64,000 nt of DNA. Origin: Rubritalea profundi. GTDB lineage: Bacteria > Verrucomicrobiota > Verrucomicrobiia > Verrucomicrobiales > Akkermansiaceae. A model generated the notes under the pieces. It was given only the letters and a program-made list of their open reading frames with translations. It had not been told where the DNA came from and did no database searches. The position numbers and the translations under genes are program-made. Of the stretch, positions 34,570-43,382 are shown piece after piece. Position 1 is the first letter of the stretch, and every line of letters begins with the position of its first letter. The stretch lies in contig NZ_MQWA01000001.1 of assembly GCF_002954445.1 (NCBI RefSeq), forward strand, positions 504,221 through 568,220, in the 5' to 3' direction.

Positions 34570-34591
34570 TCTCTCAGCTAGGCTTCACACC

Positions 34592-35494
34592 ATGCCACCA
34601 ATTCACCAATCACTCATCGACACGCTATACAACCTCCGGGTTGGTTGCGTTGGTTCAGGTAAAGATCGCCACGAGCGCCCGCACAAGCCGCTGATGCTTT
34701 TAGCTGCGCTGGAGCTGATAGACGATGGTCTCGCAACACCAGAACACATTCCGTGGAGTAAGGATCTCTGCGATCGCTTCACTCGGATTTTCAATATCGT
34801 GAAGGCGGCTGATGATGACAACACACCGAAGAATCCATTCTTCTACCTTTCATCGGACAAGATCTGGATACCTCTTGATCAGAGTTCACTGGCAGGCCTA
34901 GCAGCACCACCTAGGAAGTCTCAGTTTGGCTCAGTGCATGCTGAGTTCAGCAAGGAGATGATCAGCGCCACTGACACCTCGGAGAAGCGACACAGTATCC
35001 GTAAACTATTAGTTTCACGCTATTTCCCTGATCACTACAAGCTCCTCATTCAACAAGTTGGCCACGATCAAGCGAGCCAGGAAGATAACACAACCTCAGT
35101 AAAGCCGGCTCGCAGCTCAGCATTCGCAAAGCGTGTGACAGACCTCTACGACTCCAGCTGCGCTGCCTGTGGACTCCGTATAAAACTCCCTAGCCACGAA
35201 GTGAGTTTTGTCGATGCCGCTCATCTCATCCCCTTCTCTGAAAGTCACAACGATCACCCAAGTAACGGCATGGCACTCTGCAAGCACCATCACTGGGCGA
35301 TGGACCGTCATCTCATCAGCCCGGGCCCAGATGGAGCTTGGCATGTGAGCAGCATCTTCGACAAACGACGATCCTCCGCCGAGAGCGACCTCCTAGCCCT
35401 GGCCGGCAGCGACATCATGCTACCTAACGAAGAAGCCTTCTACCCCACTGAGAGAGCTCTCAAGTGGCGTTATGAGCAACTGCTCCACAAGTAG
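34592..35494 (+). CDS. HNH endonuclease with SBD-like N terminus
   Basis: From the ATG at 34592 the protein has 300 residues; an earlier TTG at 34559 is possible. The N-terminal half contains HERPHKPLMLLAALELI, a pattern I associate with the sulfur-recognising domain of modification-dependent McrA-type enzymes. The C-terminal half has an HNH site: a zinc CAACG knuckle, the VDAAHLIPFSESHND core, NGMALCKHHHWAMD and a final histidine. Such combinations cut DNA carrying particular modifications such as phosphorothioate. The gene starts 22 bases after the DUF6998-like gene. HNH assignment is firm; the modification specificity is inferred. Confidence 0.8.
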   Translation: MPPIHQSLIDTLYNLRVGCVGSGKDRHERPHKPLMLLAALELIDDGLATPEHIPWSKDLCDRFTRIFNIVKAADDDNTPKNPFFYLSSDKIWIPLDQSSLAGLAAPPRKSQFGSVHAEFSKEMISATDTSEKRHSIRKLLVSRYFPDHYKLLIQQVGHDQASQEDNTTSVKPARSSAFAKRVTDLYDSSCAACGLRIKLPSHEVSFVDAAHLIPFSESHNDHPSNGMALCKHHHWAMDRHLISPGPDGAWHVSSIFDKRRSSAESDLLALAGSDIMLPNEEAFYPTERALKWRYEQLLHK

Positions 35495-35600
35495 TATCAG
35501 TGAGATCTTAGCAGATAAACGAGTGCAGATGTAAACTAGCGTGCTCAACAGCATCATGTATCGTATTGATGCCGAACACCGGCCGCGACTAGTATGGGAG

Positions 35601-36755
35601 ATGGCCATTCAAAAAACGATCACACGAGAACAGCTCTACAAAGACATATGGGCCAAACCCGCAATAACGCTCTCAGATGAGTATGGAATATCCGGGTCGA
35701 TGATAGCACGCATCTGCACCAAGCTAAATGTACCTCGCCCACCACAAGGCTATTGGGCTAAAAAGGCACATGGCCATAAGACAGGCCGCCGTCCTAAATT
35801 GCCCAAACCGACTGAAGATCACCTTCTCGAGTGGATCGTCAGAGATCAACCCTCAATACAAACGGAAAGGAAGGCTGTGTTGGAAGCAAAGGAAATTAGT
35901 CCGCACAGAATACCAGAAAAGGAGCACCGTATCATAAAGGCTACACGCACTGCCTTACGTGGTGAGAAAGTGGATAGTGATGGATACATATCTCCAAAGT
36001 GGGATTGGAAACATGTTGCTCTCTATACATCAAAAGAAATGATGGAAAGAGCACTATCAATACTAAACTCGTTCCTTTACCTGTGCGAAGAATCTGGGGT
36101 CAAGATCCATTGCCCAGTACAAATCAACCCAAAAATTACGCCAGCGTATTACGACAGTGAGGATTCTGGTGCAATACTTCTGCGTTGGGCTGATAAAGAA
36201 CTAAAGTTGTCAATTCGGGAGCCTATGACGCGCTTCATGGAGAAATCAGAATACAATTCGAACGACTATAGTTACTCACCTAGTGGCCTCCTAGAGATTA
36301 CTGTTGGAAGCCGCAAAAAGCGCGACACCAAGCTGACCAAACTAGAGTCTTTCATTTTGCCGCTATCCGAATCTGTCATAAAACAGGTTGAGGAAACCAT
36401 AGCCCGTAATCTGGCATGGGAAGAGGAACAGAGAAGGTACGCGTTCATTGCTGAGTACCGAGATGCCCGAAACAAACAAAAGCGGTTTGAGGAAAAGCAA
36501 CACGAATCATTGCTGGAACGCTCGGCAAGCTACAAGCACGTCACGGAGCTGCGAGAGTATATTCAGATGTGTGAACAACAAGCTTCTCGACTAAAGTCTG
36601 AAGGCTACGATATTACGGAGGACGACTTTCTACAAATCCAGTGGATGAAGGCTCGTCTAGAAATGATCGATCCATTCTTAGGCTCTGGGAGTCCATGGAG
36701 GCATATTCCAATTTCAGTAGCTAAAGGACTCGAGCCTGAACGCTATTACTGGTGA
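35601..36755 (+). CDS. HTH-containing protein of unknown function
   Basis: The chosen ATG at 35601 gives 384 residues; a GTG at 35541 is also in frame. The N terminus reads ITREQLYKDIWAKPAITL, then LSDEYGISGSMIARICTKL and VPRPPQGYWAKK. It looks like a helix-turn-helix motif followed by a conserved PPxGYWAKK block, which I recall from a widespread uncharacterised family. The C-terminal third is strongly charged and helical, probably coiled (NKQKRFEEKQHESLLERS). It could be a DNA-binding regulator in the accessory region. No enzymatic motif is apparent. Confidence 0.6.
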   Translation: MAIQKTITREQLYKDIWAKPAITLSDEYGISGSMIARICTKLNVPRPPQGYWAKKAHGHKTGRRPKLPKPTEDHLLEWIVRDQPSIQTERKAVLEAKEISPHRIPEKEHRIIKATRTALRGEKVDSDGYISPKWDWKHVALYTSKEMMERALSILNSFLYLCEESGVKIHCPVQINPKITPAYYDSEDSGAILLRWADKELKLSIREPMTRFMEKSEYNSNDYSYSPSGLLEITVGSRKKRDTKLTKLESFILPLSESVIKQVEETIARNLAWEEEQRRYAFIAEYRDARNKQKRFEEKQHESLLERSASYKHVTELREYIQMCEQQASRLKSEGYDITEDDFLQIQWMKARLEMIDPFLGSGSPWRHIPISVAKGLEPERYYW

Positions 36756-36890
36756 TACCTATAAATCTTTAATACACATTCATCATTCACTACTCCCCCC
36801 CAAAAACCATCGCGACCACGCGATCTAACCACACCCTTCGACCTTCCGACCATAGACACCCCCACTCACCAAAAAACTCCCCAACTCGAA

Positions 36891-37166
36891 CTAGCAACTC
36901 GAACTCCCCCTCCTCTTCCGAATAGGTGAGCTTTCATAGTCCTTAGCCACGAAGTAAGGGTTCTCTTTGTGCCATGCCACATAGTGCGTCACAGTGGAGC
37001 GGCGAGACAACTCATGCACGAAACCGGCACGCACCATCATAGAGAGATACCAGCGACTACGGCCAACCTGACGCGTCAATTCCGTAAGGTTATAATAACG
37101 CTTACCATCTATTTCCACCCCTGCTTCAACAGATGACTGTGGGCTACCTTTTACCAAATGATTCAT
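36891..37166 (-). CDS. Small putative DNA-binding protein
   Basis: The 91-residue product contains YYNLTELTRQVGRSRWYLSMMV, which reads like a helix-turn-helix, and a basic tail (PIRKRRGSSSC). I do not recognise the family, but size and charge suggest a small regulator or excisionase-like protein of the island. It lies next to the left copy of a 26-bp repeat. Confidence 0.5.
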   Translation of the reverse strand: MNHLVKGSPQSSVEAGVEIDGKRYYNLTELTRQVGRSRWYLSMMVRAGFVHELSRRSTVTHYVAWHKENPYFVAKDYESSPIRKRRGSSSC

Positions 37167-37230
37167 GTGCTTTATTCAAGTAGTGTTTAAAATTATCGAC
37201 GATCCAATTCTCTCGCCTAGGAATATAAGC

Positions 37231-37256
37231 GATAGGAGGTCTGACCTCATTTACAA
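37231..37256 (+). repeat. 26-bp repeat, left copy (REP-like)
   Basis: This 26-bp sequence, containing the near-palindrome GAGGTCTGACCTC, recurs exactly at 38213-38238 in the same orientation. The core resembles the GGTCTGACC/GGTCAGACC palindromes of REP-type repeats. The two copies bracket the gene for a secreted 279-residue protein. Confidence 0.9.
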
Positions 37257-37278
37257 TGCAAGCCCTTTACAATGAGAA

Positions 37279-38118
37279 CTACTTATCTTTATCCTGTAGC
37301 AGAAAGTGTCTTCCACATTCATTCATACCCGGCACACTTTTTTTTATGAAATCTTTGATAGCTGCTGTAAAAATCACACCTGCAGCAGGTTCCATTGTGT
37401 TGTTAGATCTCAGCTCAGCCAGAGACTTTTGAAACGCTTCAGAAAGCACATCCATCTCACCCTGAACTTTGACGCGCAACTCATCAGACGGAGTTTGCAT
37501 CTCTGATAAAACTTTCCCAATACACACAAATTTCTCAGCTAATGTTGCCAATTCTTCCGCGGCCAATTCAGCACTCTTCACATCAGTCACACTAAATGAT
37601 ACCTGAAAATATTGAGCTAACATCTCAAGATAGTGAGCTGCTAGTTCTTCGTGACTAGCCCCATTAAATTCAGGATATTCAATCTTATGGATTTTAGTTA
37701 AAGTGACCGTTGACAGCAGAAAAGAAACCACCTCTTTTTCTCCCACGCTTACTCCCTTATCTGCAAAATAACTTATATACTGCTTCCCAAATTTCTCTGA
37801 TGCAGCTCCTTTCAACATTTTATTTACACGGTCTATATAGAACTGCTGCTTTCTGATCGGCTGGTTTGCTCTGATCCTTTTTTCGATATTCTCTGAATAC
37901 AAATTTCTACCTCTCAACTTCTTCAGTACACCTTCACTGTATTCCTCCTCAGTTATCCCGATAGAAGATTCATCTAAGCTAGTCCCCTCATATAGTATTC
38001 CAAAAAACTTCTCCACTCCAGTTAGCATATACTCCTCGAGTACAAAATCTTCAGCGCCATGGGAGAGAGAGCTCAGGCAATTGAGAGCCAATATAAGTGA
38101 TAAAACCTTCTTTAACAT
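37279..38118 (-). CDS. Secreted helical protein of unknown function
   Basis: The 279-residue product has a clear signal peptide (about residues 1-21, ending SLSHGA). The mature part is charged, mostly helical, and contains two late cysteines (near 220 and 268) that could form a disulfide in the periplasm. I do not recognise a family. The gene is the only content between two exact 26-bp repeats and has a lower GC level than the housekeeping genes, both suggesting it moved as a unit. Confidence 0.6.
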   Translation of the reverse strand: MLKKVLSLILALNCLSSLSHGAEDFVLEEYMLTGVEKFFGILYEGTSLDESSIGITEEEYSEGVLKKLRGRNLYSENIEKRIRANQPIRKQQFYIDRVNKMLKGAASEKFGKQYISYFADKGVSVGEKEVVSFLLSTVTLTKIHKIEYPEFNGASHEELAAHYLEMLAQYFQVSFSVTDVKSAELAAEELATLAEKFVCIGKVLSEMQTPSDELRVKVQGEMDVLSEAFQKSLAELRSNNTMEPAAGVIFTAAIKDFIKKSVPGMNECGRHFLLQDKDK

Positions 38119-38212
38119 GGTGAAGAAATAATGAGTTCATTTACTTTTGACCACCTTAAAAGATCAACTCACACGCAAATACCTATCAGCGCTACCACCA
38201 ACTACCCCTGTA

Positions 38213-38238
38213 GATAGGAGGTCTGACCTCATTTACAA
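38213..38238 (+). repeat. 26-bp repeat, right copy (REP-like)
   Basis: Exact second copy of the repeat at 37231-37256. It abuts the truncated DUF2779 gene directly: the first recognisable codons of that gene follow from its last base. Confidence 0.9.
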
Positions 38239-38570
38239 GCCACATCATCCGCGAACAATTAGAATGTTTCCCCCAATATGAAACTGAACTCACAGCGATC
38301 ATTGATCGCCTAGTGGATCTTCTGCCGCTCGCACGCGCCCATTACTACCACCCAAGCCAACAAGGAAGCTGGAGCATAAAAAAGGTACTCCCTGTCATCT
38401 GCTCAGATCTAAACTACAGTGAACTAGAGGGAGTGCAGGACGGCAACATGGCCATGGTAAGCTTCCAAGAAGCCATTCATCCTGACTGCACACCTGAGCG
38501 TAAGGATGAAATCTACCAAGAACTCGACAAGTACTGCCAGCTAAACACCCTTGCCATGGTTAGAATCTGA
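38238..38570 (+). pseudogene. DUF2779 protein, C-terminal fragment
   Basis: The frame starts without a proper start codon at the edge of the 26-bp repeat and reads SHIIREQLECFPQYETELTA, then DRLVDLLPLARAHYYHP, GSWSIKKVLPVI, LEGVQDGNMAMVSF and KYCQLNTLAMVRI. These are the conserved final blocks of DUF2779 proteins, which carry a Cas4-like nuclease plus an exonuclease-like part and normally exceed 450 residues. Everything before the last 110 residues is missing. A GTG at 38313 could start a shorter product, but that would lack a complete domain. Confidence 0.8.
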
Positions 38571-38639
38571 GAAGTCTTTACAGGGAGAGTCGGGTAATCC
38601 ATTTGAAATGGCCTCCATCCGTACTCTACTATAAATAGC

Positions 38640-39980
38640 CTACTCCACACTTTTCGGCTTACGGCCCCGACGTTTTGACTTTCTAGATGGTTCTGGATTC
38701 TCAGCAAAGCCCCTCCCTACCCCCCCCAAGGAACTGGGCTCATACGTCTCCATTCGCCATGGTCGGTCTTCGGGATCTGTTTGGTATTCCAACTGTCGTT
38801 TTGTTCCGATACCAAGGTCTCTGATTAACTGTGGGTCATGATCCCTGACAATCGACTGCATTTTTCCGACTCTGCACAACTCCCGGAGCCGATCGCGTTG
38901 ATCATTGTCACCATGCTGAAACAGAACCCAAAACACCCTGACCAATGGCTTCGTGTCCTGAGCTCCATAGCAAGTTCTGCGTAAGTAGTTATAATCATCC
39001 CTTTCGTTCAACCGCAGTAAACATGGCACGCCCCGGCTCGCCAAATATTCTGCGATTATAAGCCCCTTCTTCTGGTATTCTTTATCCGGGTAGGAGCACA
39101 CCCAATCGGCACAGCAGTTGAGAGCTGACATAAATACCTTCGAGGCCTTTTCCGGGTCTTTAGCCAATATTTTTTCTCCATCACTTCGCCAATGGAAAAT
39201 CTCATCGGACATCTCAGGAACCAACCACACAGATTTATCAAAAAATTGAAACCACACATCTTGCGTCATCTCAACCTTCATGGCTTTGAGCATTTCTCTC
39301 GTCAGCTCATTCAGCCTGACTTGACCTAATGCTGATGCACTCGAAGTCAGGCTAGGATTATAGGGGTCTTGCAGAAACTCAAACTTGGGATCTACTCCAA
39401 CCCATGTCAATAATGCTGCTGCCCTTAATTTACCTTCCTTCGCTGCGTAACGGAGCGCAATGTGAGCTTCAAAAATCAAATCTGGGTAGTCGTCTTTGAG
39501 TTCCCGGTAGAGTCGCAACAAGAACTTGGAGCAACCTGTGGAAAGGAGTGCATCTGCAAACCCATCACCACCTCTGACATCCATACCACGTTTGAGAGCG
39601 AGCCTAATCAACTTCTCATTGTGAGTAGGGAAGACATCGCAGGCAGTCAGCCTCCCTATCGGTAGTCCATGCTCAAGTAGATACAGCACAATTTCAGCGG
39701 CTGCTGGGCTATTCTCCCACATCGTATAGTGGATCAGATCATCGATTTCCCATTGGCTTTGGAGAGCATGCTTCCAGAGAAATGTCACCATGCTATGGTT
39801 ACCTATACGAGCCGCTCGAATGATCGGAGATCTGCTCACATTTTGCTTATAGGGTATCAGCGTGGGCTTGCCCTCTTTTACCCAATCCATTAACTCAAAT
39901 AACTTCCCCTGCCGAACAAGTAACATGAGTTGTTTGTGCTCACCAGAGCTGCATTCTGGATGTCCTTCGTTGCCAAGCAT
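38640..39980 (-). CDS. Ankyrin-like repeat protein
   Basis: The 446-residue protein starts with MLLVRQGKLFELMDWVKEGKP and continues with units such as SPIIRAARIGNHSMVTFLWKH and ALRYAAKEGKLRAAALLTWVG. These helix-turn-helix units look like degenerate ankyrin repeats, used for protein binding. The C terminus ends with a basic Arg/Lys-rich tail (SRKSKRRGRKPKSVE). It has no signal or membrane segment. The gene lies 53 bases downstream of the integrase gene on the same strand. Function unknown. Confidence 0.65.
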   Translation of the reverse strand: MLGNEGHPECSSGEHKQLMLLVRQGKLFELMDWVKEGKPTLIPYKQNVSRSPIIRAARIGNHSMVTFLWKHALQSQWEIDDLIHYTMWENSPAAAEIVLYLLEHGLPIGRLTACDVFPTHNEKLIRLALKRGMDVRGGDGFADALLSTGCSKFLLRLYRELKDDYPDLIFEAHIALRYAAKEGKLRAAALLTWVGVDPKFEFLQDPYNPSLTSSASALGQVRLNELTREMLKAMKVEMTQDVWFQFFDKSVWLVPEMSDEIFHWRSDGEKILAKDPEKASKVFMSALNCCADWVCSYPDKEYQKKGLIIAEYLASRGVPCLLRLNERDDYNYLRRTCYGAQDTKPLVRVFWVLFQHGDNDQRDRLRELCRVGKMQSIVRDHDPQLIRDLGIGTKRQLEYQTDPEDRPWRMETYEPSSLGGVGRGFAENPEPSRKSKRRGRKPKSVE

Positions 39981-40033
39981 GATAAAAATTTAGGGGGGCT
40001 ACATAGTCATGCAATCCGTAAACACCGACAATT

Positions 40034-40990
40034 CTAATTCAAAGCATCATCCAGGACTTTCTTGAGCGAGTCCATTTCGCTGTGAGTGTATCGCTTACCC
40101 TCACCAGGCGAATGGCCCAGGATTAGATCCGCTTGAGCGTCTGAGCCTCCACCGGACACAATCAACGTCCTCAGTGTGTGACGCAGACTATGGAATGTCT
40201 TTTGAGCTATCACACGTTCAGACTTCTCAAATTTGTGATATGATTGCTTTATTCCGGCCAGGATAACTAATTCAGTGAACTCACTCGACATCCTATTCTT
40301 CCCGGACTTCTCAAAATACTGATGGAGTCCGGGACAAATGAACTCCCCTTTCACTTTTGCTAGTAGATCTGCGTATTCACTAATCATAAGAGGTACCTTG
40401 AGCTCTTTATTGCTTTTGCTGCTAGTATAAGTAAGCACACCATCCTTTAGCGCGCTGATCGGCATGTTCACTGCATCCTTTAGTCGGCACCCGGCCATCA
40501 TTGCCAACATCGCAGCATAAGCCCATTCTTTCATTAGCGGATCCTTTTTCTTGATTAGCCAGGAAATCAATTGATTCGCTTCATCCAGATCGAATGCCAT
40601 TCTGTCTAGCGTCTCCCCCCTTTTCACTCGCTTCACCTTCTTTGCTGGATTCACCTCTATGAGCTCTTCATCAACGGCCCTATCCAATGCTCGAGACAAG
40701 TAGTTCAATCTCTCGTTCGCTGATTTGGGAGTCATTGATTTCAGCAGTAACACATACCAATCTTCACATTTCCTCAAAGTGAGCCAATCTAAGCCACCTT
40801 TCAGAGCCCCCTCATCTTTGAGCCATTCCTTCAATTTTTTATAGTAGGATTTGTAGGCTTGGTACGACGACGAGGACACTTTGCTTTCCAAGTTCTCTAT
40901 GTATCGATCAAGGTATTCAATGATTCCCATGTACTCGCGATCAGAGTTTACCACCTTGATCCCCGCCGAGCCTAGAATACTCAGCACCAT
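40034..40990 (-). CDS. Tyrosine recombinase (integrase), catalytic part
   Basis: The 318-residue frame contains a core-binding domain (IEYLDRYIENL, QAYKSYYKKLKEWLKDEG) and the catalytic domain with Arg in AGCRLKDAVNMP, the HSLRHTLRTL box, LILGHSPGEG and the nucleophile Tyr in KRYTHSEMD. All catalytic residues are present. Its N-terminal arm-binding domain is encoded in another frame just upstream (40996-41208), so the gene is interrupted by a frameshift. The frame remains open upstream of the ATG through LTKGQVELM, which supports a former fusion. It lies 363 bases from the tRNA gene that was probably its target site. Functionality of the separate catalytic part is uncertain. Confidence 0.88.
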   Translation of the reverse strand: MVLSILGSAGIKVVNSDREYMGIIEYLDRYIENLESKVSSSSYQAYKSYYKKLKEWLKDEGALKGGLDWLTLRKCEDWYVLLLKSMTPKSANERLNYLSRALDRAVDEELIEVNPAKKVKRVKRGETLDRMAFDLDEANQLISWLIKKKDPLMKEWAYAAMLAMMAGCRLKDAVNMPISALKDGVLTYTSSKSNKELKVPLMISEYADLLAKVKGEFICPGLHQYFEKSGKNRMSSEFTELVILAGIKQSYHKFEKSERVIAQKTFHSLRHTLRTLIVSGGGSDAQADLILGHSPGEGKRYTHSEMDSLKKVLDDALN

Positions 40991-40995
40991 CAGCT

Positions 40996-41208
40996 CTACT
41001 TGTCCCTTAGTGAGCGTGGTGCTTCCGGAAGGGTTGAAGCTGTCAGTGCTGTATTAGCCAATCCTAGCATTATAGCTTCAGCATCTTTCTTGTTGGTGGT
41101 CTTTGTGGACTTCGTAACCCACTTCCATTTGTTCTTGGATTGGTCCCAAACCTTGTAGGATGCTTGATAGAACTTAGAGTTGGGGTTTTTAAATACAGAT
41201 CCGTCCAT
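40996..41208 (-). pseudogene. Integrase N-terminal arm domain, frameshifted from the catalytic part
   Basis: From the ATG at 41208 this frame reads MDGSVFKNPNSKFYQASYKV, then WVTKSTKTTNKKDAEAI, the usual three-strand arm-binding domain at the start of island-type tyrosine integrases. It runs out of frame near 41000 and stops at 40996; the catalytic part continues in another frame. A single insertion or deletion between about 41050 and 40996 explains both pieces. Confidence 0.75.
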
Positions 41209-41213
41209 AAACA

Positions 41214-41292
41214 AACTTAAGAAAGAACTTAAGAAAAAATCAATACATATCTCAAAATCACCTAAAAACTACCTAAAAACTACCTAAAAACT
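41214..41292 (+). repeat. Short direct repeats upstream of the integrase (candidate arm sites)
   Basis: Two copies of AACTTAAGAAA occur at 41214-41224 and 41226-41236, and three head-to-tail copies of ACCTAAAAACT at 41260-41270, 41271-41281 and 41282-41292. They lie between the integrase start and the tRNA 3' end, where integrase or excisionase arm sites would be expected. Confidence 0.8.
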
Positions 41293-41352
41293 AACTATGA
41301 AAGAAAAAGCCTCAATCCCTTTGGTTATATGGGACTGAGGCATCTTTTAAAT

Positions 41353-41428
<76 letters not shown>

Positions 41429-41544
41429 TTTCCTTTTAAGCCAATAGGTTACATTGATCGGAAATCACTTCTCAAAGTTAATTGACCACCGCTCTTGACC
41501 ACCGCATGTTGACTGACTGGAGGTTATAGAATAACCAGAGTCAC

Positions 41545-41742
41545 ATGAGTGAATGGGAGACGGTGAGCGCTGAGAACATAGTCCGCAATGCTAAGTCGGG
41601 GATTTATTACCTTAGAGCCAAGGTGCGCGGCAAGATAATTCGGCGATCTTTGAAAGTAAAATCCCTTTGTATAGCGATGATCAAATGCGATGAAATGCTA
41701 CTAAATCTTCGACACCCATCATTACTAACTCTGATCAAGTAA
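41545..41742 (+). pseudogene. Integrase N-terminal fragment
   Basis: The short frame reads SAENIVRNAKSGIYYLRAKV, then RGKIIRRSLKVKSL and AMIKCDEMLLNL. This is the arm-binding start of another tyrosine-integrase type, unrelated in detail to the one at 40034. It ends at a stop after 65 codons with no catalytic domain following. It lies on the other side of the tRNA and is probably a relic of an earlier insertion at the same site. Confidence 0.65.
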
Positions 41743-41837
41743 GTTAGACGTCTAAAAAATTCACCCATGGCGACTATACGGCACACATCCAAATATGCGC
41801 ATTTTCAGAAGAGATTTATCGCCTGAATGTGGGTTAG

Positions 41838-42371
41838 TTACGCGTTTTCGATCCAGAGGGCTTTTGCTGAGTCACCGAAACAGACCTCCATCCAGACCAC
41901 TTTCTCGCCATCGAATTCGAATCGTCCGTTGAATAGTTGTCCATCTAACATCTGAGGTAGCCAATGCCTGTCATCTTCCCACATTTTGTCATAGGGAATA
42001 GCATCGAGCGCGGTCCACAATGGATTGGCTTCGCGGGTAGAAGTGGGTTCGCCATCAAATGTGTTGCTCATAAATACATGGCAGTGAATGTCAGGAATAT
42101 CTGACATTGCGAAATGAAGCTCCCCCATTTTTACTGGAGAATGCGGAGTGATATGGAGCTCTTCCTGGCACTCCCGCACGATTGCTTGAAGAGCGTTTTC
42201 ACCTGGGTCTATCTTCCCACCTGGGCCATTGATCTTCCCCTGACCAATTCCCGTCAATTTCTCAATCAGAAGAATCTTTCCATCCTGAACAACGAACATC
42301 AAAGTCGCTGGAATTTCTGCATTCCAATTCTTCCATTCAATAGTACTTTCATTCGCTGGGATTGTGCTCAT
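41838..42371 (-). CDS. NUDIX hydrolase
   Basis: Using the ATG at 42371 the protein has 177 residues. It has a complete Nudix box GGKIDPGENALQAIVRECQE followed by ELHI, matching GX5EX7REUXEEXGU. The preceding TLMFVVQDGKILLIEKLTGIGQGKINGPGG resembles MutT/MTH1-type 8-oxo-dGTP diphosphatases, including the N-G-P-G-G lead. It probably removes oxidised nucleotides or a related substrate. It is divergently arranged with the zinc-binding protein gene. It seems to be the first chromosomal housekeeping gene after the tRNA hotspot. Confidence 0.88.
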   Translation of the reverse strand: MSTIPANESTIEWKNWNAEIPATLMFVVQDGKILLIEKLTGIGQGKINGPGGKIDPGENALQAIVRECQEELHITPHSPVKMGELHFAMSDIPDIHCHVFMSNTFDGEPTSTREANPLWTALDAIPYDKMWEDDRHWLPQMLDGQLFNGRFEFDGEKVVWMEVCFGDSAKALWIENA

Positions 42372-42435
42372 ATCCGGCACTCTAGAGCGCATTCGCTGTG
42401 ACCACAAGCTAGCACATCAAACGAGATAATTAACA

Positions 42436-42454
42436 AATGCAACTTTGTCGCATT
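42436..42454 (+). promoter_or_regulatory. Zur-like palindromic operator
   Basis: AATGCAAC-TTT-GTCGCATT is an inverted repeat with one mismatch in 8-bp arms, located 45 bases before the znuA-like start. The GCAAC half-site is similar to Zur boxes of some other bacteria, and the downstream genes fit zinc control. It lies also within reach of the divergent NUDIX gene. Confidence 0.55.
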
Positions 42455-42499
42455 AACGCCTTGCTTTAGATAAATTTTAGCGTACTAATCATTATCATC

Positions 42500-43378
42500 A
42501 TGAAATCACCGCTCTTACTCATAATCCTAGCAACAGTACTTCAGTGTAGTGCTCAAACTAAAGTGGCCACCTTGAGCCCGCTACTAGCGGATCTAGCAAA
42601 GCAAATAGGTGGTGATAAAATCACAGTGGTGGATCTCATGGGGCCAAATGGCGACCCACATACATTTCAACCAAGTCCTAACAAATTGGTAGAAGCGCAG
42701 GGTTCAGCACTCTATCTAGCATCAGGCAAAAACCTCGAGCCATTCCTACCTAAGTTAAAATCGATAGTTGGTAGCAAGGCTAAGGTACTAGAAATTGGAC
42801 TAAAGATCCCGTCCTTGAGAATATCTGGAGATTCATCCATCTACGCCTGCTGCCCTAAGCATGCCCAAGGGTCCATCGACCCACACTGGTGGCATTCCAT
42901 TGAAAACTGGAGGCGTGCGGCCAACATTGTTGAAAAAGCATTGATCGAGATAGATCCCGCCAATGCCTCGACGTATAAAGCACGCACTAAAGCGTACCGC
43001 AGCCAACTATCCGGCCTCAAATCGTGGGCAAAAAAAGAAATTGCTACGGTCCCCCGATCTCAGAGGAATCTAGCCACAGCCCATGCCGCGTTTGGATATT
43101 TCTGTAAAGAATTCGGCTTTAAATCAATTCCAATACAAGGACTCAATAAAGAACAATCAGCCACGCCTCAGTACATTGCGGAGGCCGTTGAAACCGTAAA
43201 AAAGAACCGGGTGAAAGCTATCTTCCCAGAAAAGGGTGCCAACTCGAAAGGTTTGCAGACAATCGCAAAATCCACTGGAGCGAAGATCTCTCCAGCACTT
43301 TATGCTGATAACGCCAATTCTATTATTGGTATGTTCCAGCACAACGTCACCACCATCACTAAATCACTAAATCACTAA
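42500..43378 (+). CDS. znuA: Zinc/metal ABC transporter substrate-binding protein (ZnuA-like)
   Basis: The 292-residue protein has a signal peptide (about 1-19) and the cluster A-I metal-binding fold. Visible metal-ligand regions are GPNGDPHTFQPSP (first His), DPHWWHS (second His) and ATAHAAFGYFCKEFGF (third His), with an acidic ligand late in the sequence. The His-rich loop typical of ZnuA is shortened here. No ABC ATPase or permease follows; instead a His-rich outer-membrane protein starts 4 bases after the stop. The transporter proper must lie elsewhere or be replaced. The Zur-like palindrome upstream supports zinc rather than manganese. Confidence 0.85.
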   Translation: MKSPLLLIILATVLQCSAQTKVATLSPLLADLAKQIGGDKITVVDLMGPNGDPHTFQPSPNKLVEAQGSALYLASGKNLEPFLPKLKSIVGSKAKVLEIGLKIPSLRISGDSSIYACCPKHAQGSIDPHWWHSIENWRRAANIVEKALIEIDPANASTYKARTKAYRSQLSGLKSWAKKEIATVPRSQRNLATAHAAFGYFCKEFGFKSIPIQGLNKEQSATPQYIAEAVETVKKNRVKAIFPEKGANSKGLQTIAKSTGAKISPALYADNANSIIGMFQHNVTTITKSLNH

Positions 43379-43382
43379 AATA

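Noticed and set aside
34559-34591. TTG start at 34559 for the HNH gene
   Set aside because: Would overlap the upstream gene by 11 bases; the ATG at 34592 begins the conserved part and needs no rare start.
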